Assembly (NCBI RefSeq): GCF_014205015.1
Contig: NZ_JACHMO010000001.1
Location: forward strand, 930,001 to 994,000
Direction: 5' to 3'
Source of the DNA: Saccharothrix ecbatanensis
Lineage (GTDB): Bacteria; Actinomycetota; Actinomycetes; Mycobacteriales; Pseudonocardiaceae
Length of the DNA: 64,000 nt
Positions 10,128 to 18,179 of the stretch are shown here, piece after piece. The position numbers and the translations under genes are program-made. The notes beneath the pieces are model-generated. The model was not told the origin of the DNA, ran no database searches, and worked only from the letters and a program-made list of their open reading frames with translations. Position 1 is the first letter of the stretch, and each line of letters starts with the position of its first letter.

Positions 10128-10134
10128 GATTCGG
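10128..10134 (-). promoter_or_regulatory. Possible SigK-type -10 element upstream of the fasciclin gene
   Basis: The minus strand reads CCGAATC here, 86 bases before the fasciclin start. As I recall, the mycobacterial SigK promoters read CCATCC and CCGAATC. No CCATCC-like -35 is present at the right distance; a GGAAAC lies 14 bases upstream instead. Weak support. Confidence 0.3.
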
Positions 10135-10176
10135 GAAAATGTTGAGTCGTTTCCGCGCCGGCCGTTGCACAGGTGG

Positions 10177-11588
10177 TCAGGGTCGTGCGGTGAACACGAT
10201 CGTGTGCCATCCGGCGGCGCCGTCCGGGATGGGTTCGGCGCGTTCGCTGGTCTGGGTGTAACCGGTTCGGTCGGTGGCGCGGACTTCCAGGGTGTGCGAG
10301 CCGGCGGGGAGCTCGAGTTCGGCGCGCCACATCCGCCAGGTGTCGACGTTGACCTCCGTGCTCAAGGCGGTGGCCTGCCAGGGGCCGCCGTCGACGCGGA
10401 CCTCGACCTTGTCGATGCCTTTGTGCTGTGCCCAGGCGACCCCGGCGGCGACGAACCTGCCCGCGGGCACCTGTTCGAAGGCCTTGGGCCGGTCGATGCG
10501 GGACATGGTCTTGATCAGGGCTCGTCGTGCCCAGTCGCGTTTGACCCAGTAGGCGTCGAAGTCGGCGAAGGTGGTGAGTTCGGCGTCGACCAGCCACTTG
10601 GTGGCCGAGACGAACCCGTACAGGCCGGGCACGACCATGCGCACGGGGAAGCCGTGCTCGGCGGGCAGCGGTTCGCCGTTCATGCCGATGGCCAGCAGCG
10701 CGTCGCTGTCGGGTTTCATGATGTCCTCGACGGGTGTGCCGCAGGTCCAGCCGTCCACGCTGCGCGTCGCGAGCTGGTCTGAGCCTTGTTGCACGCCTGC
10801 TTCGGCGAGGATGTCGCGAAGGGACACGCCGATGAAGTTCGTGGTGGAGATCCCGTGGGGATCGGTGGCGCGGTCACGTCCGGGGTGAGCCGGATGGAGC
10901 GGCGGGAGGCCTCCACGTCGACCCGTCCGCCGATGAACTGCCCCGCGCCGGCGGTCACCCCGGCCGCGGTGGCGACAGCGGTGGAGGTGATCAGGAAGCG
11001 GCGGCGCCCCAAGCCGGGAACCGACCAGTCCAGCGCACGCGTCTGTGGTGGACCGGCGCTGTCGACGGTGTCGTTGACAGGCTGCGGCTTGTCCGCACCG
11101 GGCTTGCCCGCAGAGGTGCGGCGGGCGAGCCCGTGCAGCCACCGGAAGATCAGCACACCCACGACCAGGCCGGCCAACGGTGCCAGCACGGCGATCGGGG
11201 CCAGCGTGGGGCGGGTGAGCACCGCCGCGACACCGAGCACCCCCAGCGCCGCGGCCAGGAGCGTTCCGGGCAGCGGACCGCGGCGGGACAGCAGTCCGGC
11301 CAGGACGGCCGCGGCGGCGATGACGAACGCCATGCCCGCCAGCAGCACGATCTTGTCGTCCTCACCGAACGTGCGGATCGCGAAGTCCTTGACCGGGTGC
11401 GGTGTCAGATCGATCGCGGTGTTGCCCACGGCCAGGAACGGCGAGGCGAACGGGTCTATCAGCGCGGCCACGAGGTGTCCCGCGGCCAATGCGGCGGCCA
11501 CGGCGATCAGGCCCACCGCAGTTGCCGCCAACAGCGGCAGCCGCGGCACCGCGGTGTCGGACGACTGCCTGGGCGTGGATGCGTTCAT
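10177..11588 (-). pseudogene. Sulfite-oxidase-family molybdopterin oxidoreductase, core deleted
   Basis: The N-terminal frame (start 11588) has four or five membrane helices (about residues 18-42, 80-100, 108-125, 130-150) and a twin-Arg-like 'GRRRFLITSTAVA' at about 195-207, as in membrane-anchored members. The C-terminal frame (to 10177) carries 'STTNFIGVSLRDILAEAGV', 'DGWTCGTPV' and 'NGEPLPAEHGFPVRMVVPGLYG', typical of the Mo-cofactor domain, and then the dimerisation domain. The frames meet near 10862, where about 100-120 residues present in intact homologues, including the invariant Mo-ligand Cys in the 'CVSNEVGG' region, are missing. A deletion that also shifted the frame is the simplest account. 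The product cannot be active. It lies between rskA and the fasciclin gene. Confidence 0.8.
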
Positions 11589-11643
11589 ACCAGGTGTTCG
11601 CAGCCGGCCTCCCTGCGGATTGCCTCTTTCGGTCAGGTGTTGC

Positions 11644-12441
11644 TCAGACGAGCGGGAGAACCACCACGGTCGGGGTCGTGGGCCGAGGGGATCCGCCTCG
11701 TGGCTCCACGGTCAGGCCCACGGCTTCCCGGCCGGTGAAACCACTGGCGAGCAACGGATCGGGATGTTCGTCGGAGGACGCGAGCAGACCGGCCGGACGT
11801 GGGCCGTCGGCGCCGATCAGCCACATCTGATAGGTGCGGTCCTCGGGCAGCCGTGCCAGCCCGTCGGCGAGGAACACCACCTGTCCCTTGGTCGCCGACG
11901 CCACGACAGTGCCCGTACCACCGCCTGCGACCTCACCGCGGACGAGCTTGGCGTCCGGTGCGGCCAGCAGTTCGGCGACCTGGCTGTTGCGGGTGTTGAC
12001 CTGTTCCAAGGCTTGCAGGTCGCGTTCCAGCCGATTGTTGGTGTCCACGGCCTGGATGCCCAGCGTCACGGCGACCGCGATGCCCGCCGCGGCGGCCAGC
12101 GTCGCGGTCCTGCGCAACCACAGGCTTTGGCCCGTGGATCCGCCTGGGCGCGGGAAGTGCGCTTCGGGTGGTGGGCCCGCAGGATTCCCGGTTCCCGGTG
12201 GCAGTTGGCGGGTGTCGGCGACGGCGGCCAGTACCCGGTCGCGCAGGTGGGCCGGAGGCTCGACCGCAGTCTCACCGGCCAGCAGCGCCGTTGCCTCGAA
12301 CAGTTCGGCCGTTTCCCGTGCGCAGCTCGAGCAGCCCGCGATGTGGTCCTCGAAGAGGCGGCGCTCGGTATCGGCGACGGCGTTGAGCACGTAGGCGCCG
12401 ATCAGCGTGTGCGCTTCGATGCGCGCGGTGTCGTCGGTCAT
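11644..12441 (-). CDS. rskA: Anti-sigma-K factor
   Basis: 265 residues. Cytoplasmic zinc-binding anti-sigma domain with His33, Cys37 and Cys40 (HxxxCxxC), a linker, one membrane helix at about 112-132, and an extracytoplasmic RskA C-terminal domain ('YQMWLIGADGPRPAG', 'LTVEPRGGSPRPT'). In mycobacteria RskA holds SigK at the membrane until regulated proteolysis frees it. The ATG overlaps the sigma factor stop by four bases (ATGA), so the two are translationally coupled. No disruption is seen, so SigK control should be functional. Confidence 0.92.
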   Translation of the reverse strand: MTDDTARIEAHTLIGAYVLNAVADTERRLFEDHIAGCSSCARETAELFEATALLAGETAVEPPAHLRDRVLAAVADTRQLPPGTGNPAGPPPEAHFPRPGGSTGQSLWLRRTATLAAAAGIAVAVTLGIQAVDTNNRLERDLQALEQVNTRNSQVAELLAAPDAKLVRGEVAGGGTGTVVASATKGQVVFLADGLARLPEDRTYQMWLIGADGPRPAGLLASSDEHPDPLLASGFTGREAVGLTVEPRGGSPRPTTPTVVVLPLV

Positions 12442-13040
12442 CGGGTCACCCCCAGGCAGTCTCGGAGTCTGATCAAGCCGTCGCGCATCCTGGTCTTGAC
12501 CGTGCCCAGCGGGATGCCGAGCACGGACGCGGTCTCCGGGTATGTGTAGCCCTGGAAATAGCCCAGGAGGATGGACTCTCGCTGAAGGTCGGTCAACGTG
12601 GACAGGCAGCGGCGCACCTGCCGCTGTTCGATGCGGGCGGCGACCTGCTCGCTGACCGTGTCGAACGGTGTCTCGACGTCGCGGCGGGCGGCGATGTCCT
12701 CGCGCCGGGTCGCGGCCTGCGCGGAACGGACCCGGTCCACGGCGCGGCGGTGCGCCATGGTCATCACCCACGTCAGCGCGCTGCCGCGTTGCCGGTCGTA
12801 GCGGGCGGCGGTGCGCCACACCTCGACCAGCACCTCCTGAGTGACCTCCTCCGACTGCGCGTGATCGCGCACCACCCGACGCACCAGGCTGAACACTCTG
12901 CTCACCACCACGTCGTACAGCCGGGCGAACGCCTTGTCGTCACCGCGCGCCACCAGGCTCAGCAACTCCTCGGCGGTGGCGTCGCTCCCGTCGTGGGTGT
13001 CGGCGGATACGGCCTGGAGCTTGCGCTCACGCCCTGCCAT
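12438..13040 (-). CDS. sigK: ECF RNA polymerase sigma factor SigK
   Basis: 200 residues. Sigma region 2 at about 30-97 ('AFARLYDVVVSRVFSLV', 'RGSALTWVMTMAHRRAVD') and region 4 at about 143-197 with the helix-turn-helix 'YTYPETASVLGIPLGTVKTR'. It directs RNA polymerase to a small regulon, which in mycobacteria comprises mpt70/mpt83 and the neighbouring fatty-acid genes. Start support is modest (AAGGGG before the ATG). Its pairing with rskA and the surrounding gene content make the SigK assignment firm. A 156-base gap separates it from the DUF1295 gene upstream on the same strand; no obvious self-promoter of the SigK type is visible in it. Confidence 0.92.
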   Translation of the reverse strand: MAGRERKLQAVSADTHDGSDATAEELLSLVARGDDKAFARLYDVVVSRVFSLVRRVVRDHAQSEEVTQEVLVEVWRTAARYDRQRGSALTWVMTMAHRRAVDRVRSAQAATRREDIAARRDVETPFDTVSEQVAARIEQRQVRRCLSTLTDLQRESILLGYFQGYTYPETASVLGIPLGTVKTRMRDGLIRLRDCLGVTR

Positions 13041-13196
13041 CGTGCCCCTTCCCGATCGAATCGTCCTTGACAGTTACTCATCGCCGAGCCCTTGCCCGGC
13101 TCGTCCACGAGGGAGATCAACCGATAGGAGGACGAGTCGAGCGGCTACCTCTCGTTCGTCGCCGGACGCGGATCAGATTGGTTCGCACGGCCCGCG

Positions 13197-14030
13197 TCAT
13201 GTCGACCGATCCCCGAAGCGGCGAGCGGCACGGCGGGGAGGCAGCGGGAAGAAGCCGCTCGTGCGCTGCACGTAGTCGGCATAAGCGGGACGTCGACGGC
13301 GCAGGTGCTCCTCGAGCATCGGTTTGCCCGTTCCTCTCGCGAGGACGAATGTCATGAGCACCGGTGACACGACGGTCACGAGGCCGTGCCAGGAGGAGCA
13401 GGCGAGCAGGAACAGGCCCCACCAGACGCAGGCGTCGCCGAAGTAGTTCGGGTGCCGGGTGTAGCGCCACAAGCCCCGGTCGAGCACCCGGCCCCGGTTG
13501 CCCGGGTCGGCCCGGAAGCGCTGCAACTGCCAGTCGCCGACCGCCTCGAACACCACTCCCACCAGCCACAACACCGCTCCAGCGGCCATCAACGCCGGGT
13601 GGACGCCGGTGCCGTACTGGGCGACTTGGACCGGCAGCGACACCAGCCACAGCACGATGGCCTGCGCCACGTACGCGCGCACCAGCACGTGCAGGTGAGG
13701 GTTTCCCCTGGCACGCCGGCGCATCTCGGCGTAGCGGTGGTCCTCGGGCTCACCCCGGCTGCGCAATCCTATGTGGACCGCGAGGCGGACGCCCCACACC
13801 ACGGTCAGCACCGTGACCAACACCCGCGTCGTGGTGTCGTCCTGGCCGCTGGAGAGCAGGAACGTCGTGCTCGCGATCAGCGCGAAGCCCGGGCCCCAGG
13901 CGATGTCGAGGGTGTCGTGCCGATTCCTGACCACGGAGACCGTGAAGGTGACCACCATGAGCAGCGCCACCACGGCGGCGCTGATCGCGAGGTTGAGGGG
14001 CAACCCGGCGGGCAGTTCCGGCCAGGTCAC
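13197..14030 (-). CDS. DUF1295 membrane protein (steroid 5-alpha-reductase-like fold)
   Basis: 277 residues with about seven hydrophobic segments. The signature 'LWRYTRHPNYFGDACVWWG' at about 190-208 is the conserved motif of DUF1295/steroid-5-alpha-reductase-like and isoprenylcysteine-methyltransferase-like membrane enzymes; its substrate is unknown. The M. tuberculosis counterpart is Rv0446c, beside sigK. It starts with GTG overlapping the stop of the upstream methyltransferase by four bases (GTGA), so it is co-translated with it. A role in fatty-acid or lipid reduction or desaturation is inference from context. Confidence 0.85.
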   Translation of the reverse strand: MTWPELPAGLPLNLAISAAVVALLMVVTFTVSVVRNRHDTLDIAWGPGFALIASTTFLLSSGQDDTTTRVLVTVLTVVWGVRLAVHIGLRSRGEPEDHRYAEMRRRARGNPHLHVLVRAYVAQAIVLWLVSLPVQVAQYGTGVHPALMAAGAVLWLVGVVFEAVGDWQLQRFRADPGNRGRVLDRGLWRYTRHPNYFGDACVWWGLFLLACSSWHGLVTVVSPVLMTFVLARGTGKPMLEEHLRRRRPAYADYVQRTSGFFPLPPRRAARRFGDRST

Positions 14031-15340
14031 GTGTCACCGCCGGATGCCGCGCTGTCCAGAGCCAAGGGGTCGGTGCGGTGCCATGGCATACCACTCGCGC
14101 CGTCGGTGGTCGGGCGCACGGCGAGGATCTGGTCCACGCCCATGCGGTTGTCCTCGAAGGCCAGCGCCCCGCCGGCCAGGTAGAGCCGCCACACCCTGGC
14201 CTGACCTTCGCCGACCAGTGCGACGACCTCGTCCCAGCGCCGTTCAAGGGTGGCCGCCCACTCCCGGACCGTGCGCACGTAGTGCTCGCGCAGGGCGTGC
14301 ACGTCGCGGATCTCCAGCCCGGCGTTCTCCAGGTGTGCCAACGTGCGGCTCAGCGGTCGCATGGTCATGTCGGGCGCGACGTAGGACTCGATGAACGCGC
14401 CGCCGCCCGGCGCCGTGGCTCCACGCGACATCTGCTGCAACAGCAGTCGACCCGCGGGGCGCAGCAGGCGGTGCAGGGTCGAGGCGTACACCGGGTAGTT
14501 CTGCTCGCCGACGTGTTCGCCCATCTCGATCGACGCCACCGCGTCGAACGGCGCGTCGCTGATCTCCCGGTAGTCCTGCAACCGGACCTCGACGGCGTCC
14601 CGCAGGCCCAGTTCGGTGATCCGGCGGCTGACGTGGGCGTGCTGCTGTCGTGACAGCGTCACCCCGGTGGCGTGCACGCCGTGGTGGCGGGCGGCGTACA
14701 GCAGCAGCGAGCCCCACCCGCACCCGACGTCCAGCAGGCGCATCCCCGGGCGCAGGTCGAGCTTGCGGCAGATCAGCTCCAGCTTGTCCCGCTGGGCGTC
14801 GACGAGCTCATAGCCGGGTCCTTCGACGGCCCAGTACGCACAGGAGTAGGCCATGCTCGGGTCGAGGACGAGCTGGTAGAACTCGTTGCTCAGGTCGTAG
14901 TGGTGGGCGATGGCCGCACGGTCCCGGCGGCGGGTGTGCAGGCCGCCCGCCAGCCTGGCCTCTTCGGCCGGCGGTCGCGGGCGGGGACCGAGCACACCGA
15001 GCCGGATGGCCGTGCGAAGCAGCGCCACGCGTTCGGAGACGGTGAGCCCGCGGCGCGGGCGGTCGGCTCGGGCCAAGGCCCAGAACCGGCGCAGCCCGGT
15101 CGTGATGTCGCCTTCGACGTCGAGGTCACCGGAGACGTAGGCGCGGGCCAAGCCGAGTTCGTCGGGGTTCCACAGCAACCGGCGCAGGGCGTGGGGCGAC
15201 CGCAGCACCACCCGCGGACCGTCGGACGGGCCGGCCTCGCTGCCGTCCCAGGCCCGCAGCCCCACCGGCAACGCGGTGCCCAACACCCGCTCCACGACAT
15301 CGGCCAGCACCGCGGCGTGTCCGGTCTTCCTGTCCTGCAC
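14027..15340 (-). CDS. Cyclopropane-fatty-acyl-phospholipid synthase family methyltransferase (paralogue 1)
   Basis: S-adenosylmethionine-dependent enzyme that methylates or cyclopropanates the double bond of phospholipid acyl chains. 437 residues from the GTG at 15340, chosen because GAAGGGG lies about six bases upstream; a longer reading to 15436 would add a Pro/Arg-rich stretch without a ribosome site. Visible features: 'AHHYDLSNEFYQLVLD' (about 145-160), the SAM-binding motif 'LLDVGCGWGSLLLYAAR' (about 200-216) and the acyl-binding core 'SIEMGEHVGEQNYPVY'. It heads the minus-strand operon with the DUF1295 gene. A second family member lies in the divergent operon; this one is the extra copy relative to the mycobacterial arrangement. 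Confidence 0.88.
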   Translation of the reverse strand: MQDRKTGHAAVLADVVERVLGTALPVGLRAWDGSEAGPSDGPRVVLRSPHALRRLLWNPDELGLARAYVSGDLDVEGDITTGLRRFWALARADRPRRGLTVSERVALLRTAIRLGVLGPRPRPPAEEARLAGGLHTRRRDRAAIAHHYDLSNEFYQLVLDPSMAYSCAYWAVEGPGYELVDAQRDKLELICRKLDLRPGMRLLDVGCGWGSLLLYAARHHGVHATGVTLSRQQHAHVSRRITELGLRDAVEVRLQDYREISDAPFDAVASIEMGEHVGEQNYPVYASTLHRLLRPAGRLLLQQMSRGATAPGGGAFIESYVAPDMTMRPLSRTLAHLENAGLEIRDVHALREHYVRTVREWAATLERRWDEVVALVGEGQARVWRLYLAGGALAFEDNRMGVDQILAVRPTTDGASGMPWHRTDPLALDSAASGGDT

Positions 15341-15432
15341 GTCGTCCCCTTCACCGTCGGCTTCCCGGGTGGTTCGAGACCACGGGCACGGCGGGTTGGC
15401 CCAACCAGGAAATGTGACGCGCGACACAGCAC

Positions 15433-15460
15433 CCATCTGGTGGATGATGTGCGCCGAATG
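15433..15460 (+). promoter_or_regulatory. Candidate SigK-type promoter of the hydrolase-FAD-DUF1365-methyltransferase operon
   Basis: CCATCT at 15433-15438 and CCGAATG at 15454-15460 with a 15-base spacer resemble the mycobacterial SigK consensus CCATCC / CCGAATC as I recall it, each with one mismatch. The -10 overlaps the ATG at 15458, so if used, transcription would begin near the in-frame GTG at 15467, giving a leaderless mRNA. Confidence 0.4.
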
Positions 15461-16189
15461 CTGGTCGTGTCACACCTCCACTCCGACACCGGGCGGGTCC
15501 GGCAGCCCTCGATCCAGAGCTGGGGTCAGCCGACGACGGCCGGCTCCGCGGTACTGGTCATACCGGGCGGTCGTGCTCGCAGCTGTGAACCCGCGAGCCG
15601 GGCCAACCTGGCCTACCAGCGGATGGTGCCGTTCGCCCGGGACCTCAGCCGGACGGTGCCCGCCGTCTGGCTGTTGCGTTACCGGTACCGGGGGTGGAAC
15701 GAACCCGACCGCGACCCGGTGCGCGACGCCCGCTGGGCATTGGCCCGGCTGCGCGAACGGCACCCCGGGGCGCGGGTCGCCCTGGTCGGCCACTCGATGG
15801 GCGCACGCACCGCCCTCCGGATCGCCGACGACCCCGCCGTCACCGCGGTGTGCGCGTTGGCGCCCTGGATCGAACCCGGTGAACCGGTCGACCAGCTCCG
15901 CGGGCGTGCTGTCCTGCTCGCCCACGGCGACGTGGATCGGTGGACCGATCCACGGGCGTCCTACCGCTACGCGGTGCGCGCGAAACAGGCCACTGCGACG
16001 ACCTGCCGGTTCGTCGTGCACGACAGCGGCCACACCATGCTGCGGCGGCGTGCCGACTGGAGCGGGCTGGTCCGCCGGTTCGTGCGCGGCGCGTTCGACC
16101 CCACCGCCACCGATGCCCTGATCGCCGAGGCGATGACCGCCCCTGCCCCGCACGGACTCTCCGTCGCCCTGCCCCGAGGAACCCGATGA
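15458..16189 (+). CDS. Alpha/beta hydrolase
   Basis: 243 residues if the ATG at 15458 is used. A catalytic triad is visible: nucleophile Ser in 'GHSMG' (about 112-116), acid Asp in 'HGDVDRWTDP' (about 157-166) and His in 'DSGHTML' (about 188-194). The fold is that of small serine hydrolases, such as dienelactone-hydrolase-like or thioesterase-like enzymes; the substrate is unknown but likely an acyl ester given the lipid-modifying neighbours. No ribosome site precedes the ATG, and a putative -10 overlaps it, so the GTG at 15467 (leaderless) is an alternative start. Its TGA overlaps the ATG of the FAD gene (ATGA), so the two are coupled. First gene of a four-gene operon. Confidence 0.82.
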   Translation: MLVVSHLHSDTGRVRQPSIQSWGQPTTAGSAVLVIPGGRARSCEPASRANLAYQRMVPFARDLSRTVPAVWLLRYRYRGWNEPDRDPVRDARWALARLRERHPGARVALVGHSMGARTALRIADDPAVTAVCALAPWIEPGEPVDQLRGRAVLLAHGDVDRWTDPRASYRYAVRAKQATATTCRFVVHDSGHTMLRRRADWSGLVRRFVRGAFDPTATDALIAEAMTAPAPHGLSVALPRGTR

Positions 16190-17454
16190 CGACCACACCC
16201 CGCCGCGTCGCCGTGATCGGCGCGGGAGTCGCCGGCCTGACCGCCGCCTACCTGCTGCAACGCCGCTACGACGTGCTGCTGTTCGAGGCCGGTCCGCGCC
16301 TGGGCGGCCACGCCCACACCCACGACGTCGTGTCCGACGACGGCGGCACCGTCGCCATCGACAGCGGCTTCATCGTCCACAACGAACGCACCTACCCCCA
16401 CCTGCTGCGGCTGTTCGCCGAACTGGGTGTGCGCACGCAGGCCACCGAGATGTCGATGAGCGTGCGCTGCGAGGGGTGCGGTCTGGAGTACGCGGGCGCC
16501 AGAGGTTTGGGCGGGCTTTTCGCCCAACCCTCGAACACGACGCGTGGGCCGTACCTGCGGATGCTCGCGGAGGTCACGAGATTCCACCGGAACGCCCGGC
16601 GCGTGCTGCACGACCCGGCGGCCGACGGCGTCACGCTCGCCGCGTTCCTGGCCATCGGCGGGTACAGCAGGTTCTTCGTGGACCACTTCGTCGTGCCCGT
16701 GGTGTCGGCGGTGTGGTCGGCCGACCAGGTCACCAGCCTGCGCTACCCGGCCCGGTACCTGTTCGAGTTCCTGCACAACCACGGGATGCTGTCGATCACC
16801 GGCTCGCCGAAGTGGAAGACGGTGGTTGGTGGCTCTCGCAACTACGTCGAGCGCGCGGCCAAGCAGTTGACCGCCGTGCACCTGTCCAGCCCGGTACGGG
16901 CCGTGACCCGCACAGGGCGCGGCGTCGAAGTCCGCGACGACGGCGACGAGGTCCACCGGGTCGACAAGGTCGTCATCGCCACGCACCCCGACCAGGCGCT
17001 GGCGTTGCTGGCCGACCCGACCGACGACGAACGCGAGGTGCTGGGAGCCTTCCGCTACTCGCGCAACGAGACCTGGTTGCACACCGATGCCTCCCTGCTT
17101 CCGCGATCGTCGGATGCGCGTGCCTCGTGGAACTACCTCAAGCCCCACTGCCGCTCCGACGACGGGCCCGTGCTGGTCAGCTACCACATGAACCGGCTGA
17201 TGCGGCTGGCCGAACCACAGGACTACCTGGTCACGCTCAACGCCACCGACCGGATCGCGGAGTCGTCGGTGATCGCCCGGATGCGTTACGAGCACCCGGT
17301 GTACACGCCCGAGTCGGTCGCCGCGCAGCGTCGCCTGCCCGGGTTGAACACCGGATCGACCGCGTTCGCCGGCGCCTACCACGGCTGGGGATTCCACGAG
17401 GACGGCTGCGCCTCCGGCGTGCGAGCCGCCGCGGCACTCGGCGTCGACTGGTGA
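16186..17454 (+). CDS. FAD-dependent amine oxidase-like protein (Rv0449c type)
   Basis: 422 residues. An N-terminal Rossmann FAD motif, 'VIGAGVAGLTAAYLLQ' (about 6-21), with the acidic end of strand 2 in 'LLFEAGPRLGGHAHT'. The NAD(P)-binding_8/amino-oxidase family features continue with 'DSGFIVHNERTYPHLL' and C-terminal 'STAFAGAYHGWGFHEDGCASGV', which closes over the flavin. Members at this locus act beside cyclopropane-synthase-like methyltransferases; in actinomycetes such flavoproteins pair with the methyltransferase to make 10-methyl branched (tuberculostearic-type) acids. Whether this protein is the reductase for that step is inference. Overlaps both neighbours by four bases. Confidence 0.88.
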   Translation: MTTTPRRVAVIGAGVAGLTAAYLLQRRYDVLLFEAGPRLGGHAHTHDVVSDDGGTVAIDSGFIVHNERTYPHLLRLFAELGVRTQATEMSMSVRCEGCGLEYAGARGLGGLFAQPSNTTRGPYLRMLAEVTRFHRNARRVLHDPAADGVTLAAFLAIGGYSRFFVDHFVVPVVSAVWSADQVTSLRYPARYLFEFLHNHGMLSITGSPKWKTVVGGSRNYVERAAKQLTAVHLSSPVRAVTRTGRGVEVRDDGDEVHRVDKVVIATHPDQALALLADPTDDEREVLGAFRYSRNETWLHTDASLLPRSSDARASWNYLKPHCRSDDGPVLVSYHMNRLMRLAEPQDYLVTLNATDRIAESSVIARMRYEHPVYTPESVAAQRRLPGLNTGSTAFAGAYHGWGFHEDGCASGVRAAAALGVDW

Positions 17455-18179
17455 CCGCAGCCGCGCTGTACGACGCCGTGGTCACCCACACGCGCCGCCA
17501 CCCGGTGCGCCGGACGTTCCGCCACCGCACCTACCTGTGGCTGGTCGACCTCGACCGGCTCCCCACCGTGCCGAGGTGGCTGCGCCCGGTGGCACAGTTC
17601 CGCGCAGTCGACCACCTGGGCAGCTCCGATCGCGGCATCCGGGAGAACCTCGACACCTGGCTCGCGGGCCAGGGCGTGGACCTGCGGGGCGGACGCGTGC
17701 TGATGCTGACCAACGCCCGCGTGCTCGGCCACGTGTTCAACCCGATCACCGTGTACTGGTGCCACGACCCCGACGACGAGCCCGTCTGCGTGGTGGCCGA
17801 GGTGCACAACACCTACGGCGAACGGCACTGCTACCTGCTGCGCCCCGACCCCGGCGGACGCGTGGAGACCGACAAGGCGTTCTACGTCTCCCCGTTCCTG
17901 ACCGTCGAAGGGCGCTACGTGATGCGGTTGGCCCGGCCCGCCGAGCGCCTGTCCGTGGCGATCAGCCTGCGCCAAGGCTCGCGGACACCGTTCAGCGCCT
18001 CGCTGACCGGCGTCCGCCGACCGGCCACGCCGTGGACTCTGCTGCGCCTGCTGTGGCGCCACCCGCTGCCGACCCACCGGGTCAGCGCGCTGATCCGCTG
18101 CCACGGCATCGCCCTGTGGCTGCGCCGACTGCCCGTCGTCCCCCGCACACCGCACAACGCACAGGAAGGTGTCCGATGA
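17451..18179 (+). CDS. DUF1365 protein (Rv0448c type)
   Basis: 242 residues from a GTG that overlaps the previous stop (GTGA). DUF1365 features include 'RTYLWLVDLDRLP', 'TNARVLGHVFNPITVYWCHD' (about 85-104), 'EVHNTYGERHCYLL' and 'DKAFYVSPF'. The biochemical role of DUF1365 is not established; it is nearly always encoded between the FAD protein and a cyclopropane-synthase-like methyltransferase, which implies a role in the same lipid modification. Its stop overlaps the next ATG by four bases. Confidence 0.88.
   Translation: MTAAALYDAVVTHTRRHPVRRTFRHRTYLWLVDLDRLPTVPRWLRPVAQFRAVDHLGSSDRGIRENLDTWLAGQGVDLRGGRVLMLTNARVLGHVFNPITVYWCHDPDDEPVCVVAEVHNTYGERHCYLLRPDPGGRVETDKAFYVSPFLTVEGRYVMRLARPAERLSVAISLRQGSRTPFSASLTGVRRPATPWTLLRLLWRHPLPTHRVSALIRCHGIALWLRRLPVVPRTPHNAQEGVR

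Noticed and set aside
8927-10261. A 444-codon plus-strand frame overlapping the fasciclin gene
   Set aside because: It crosses a strong terminator and the whole antisense of a recognisable lipoprotein gene; only its first part may be old coding sequence.
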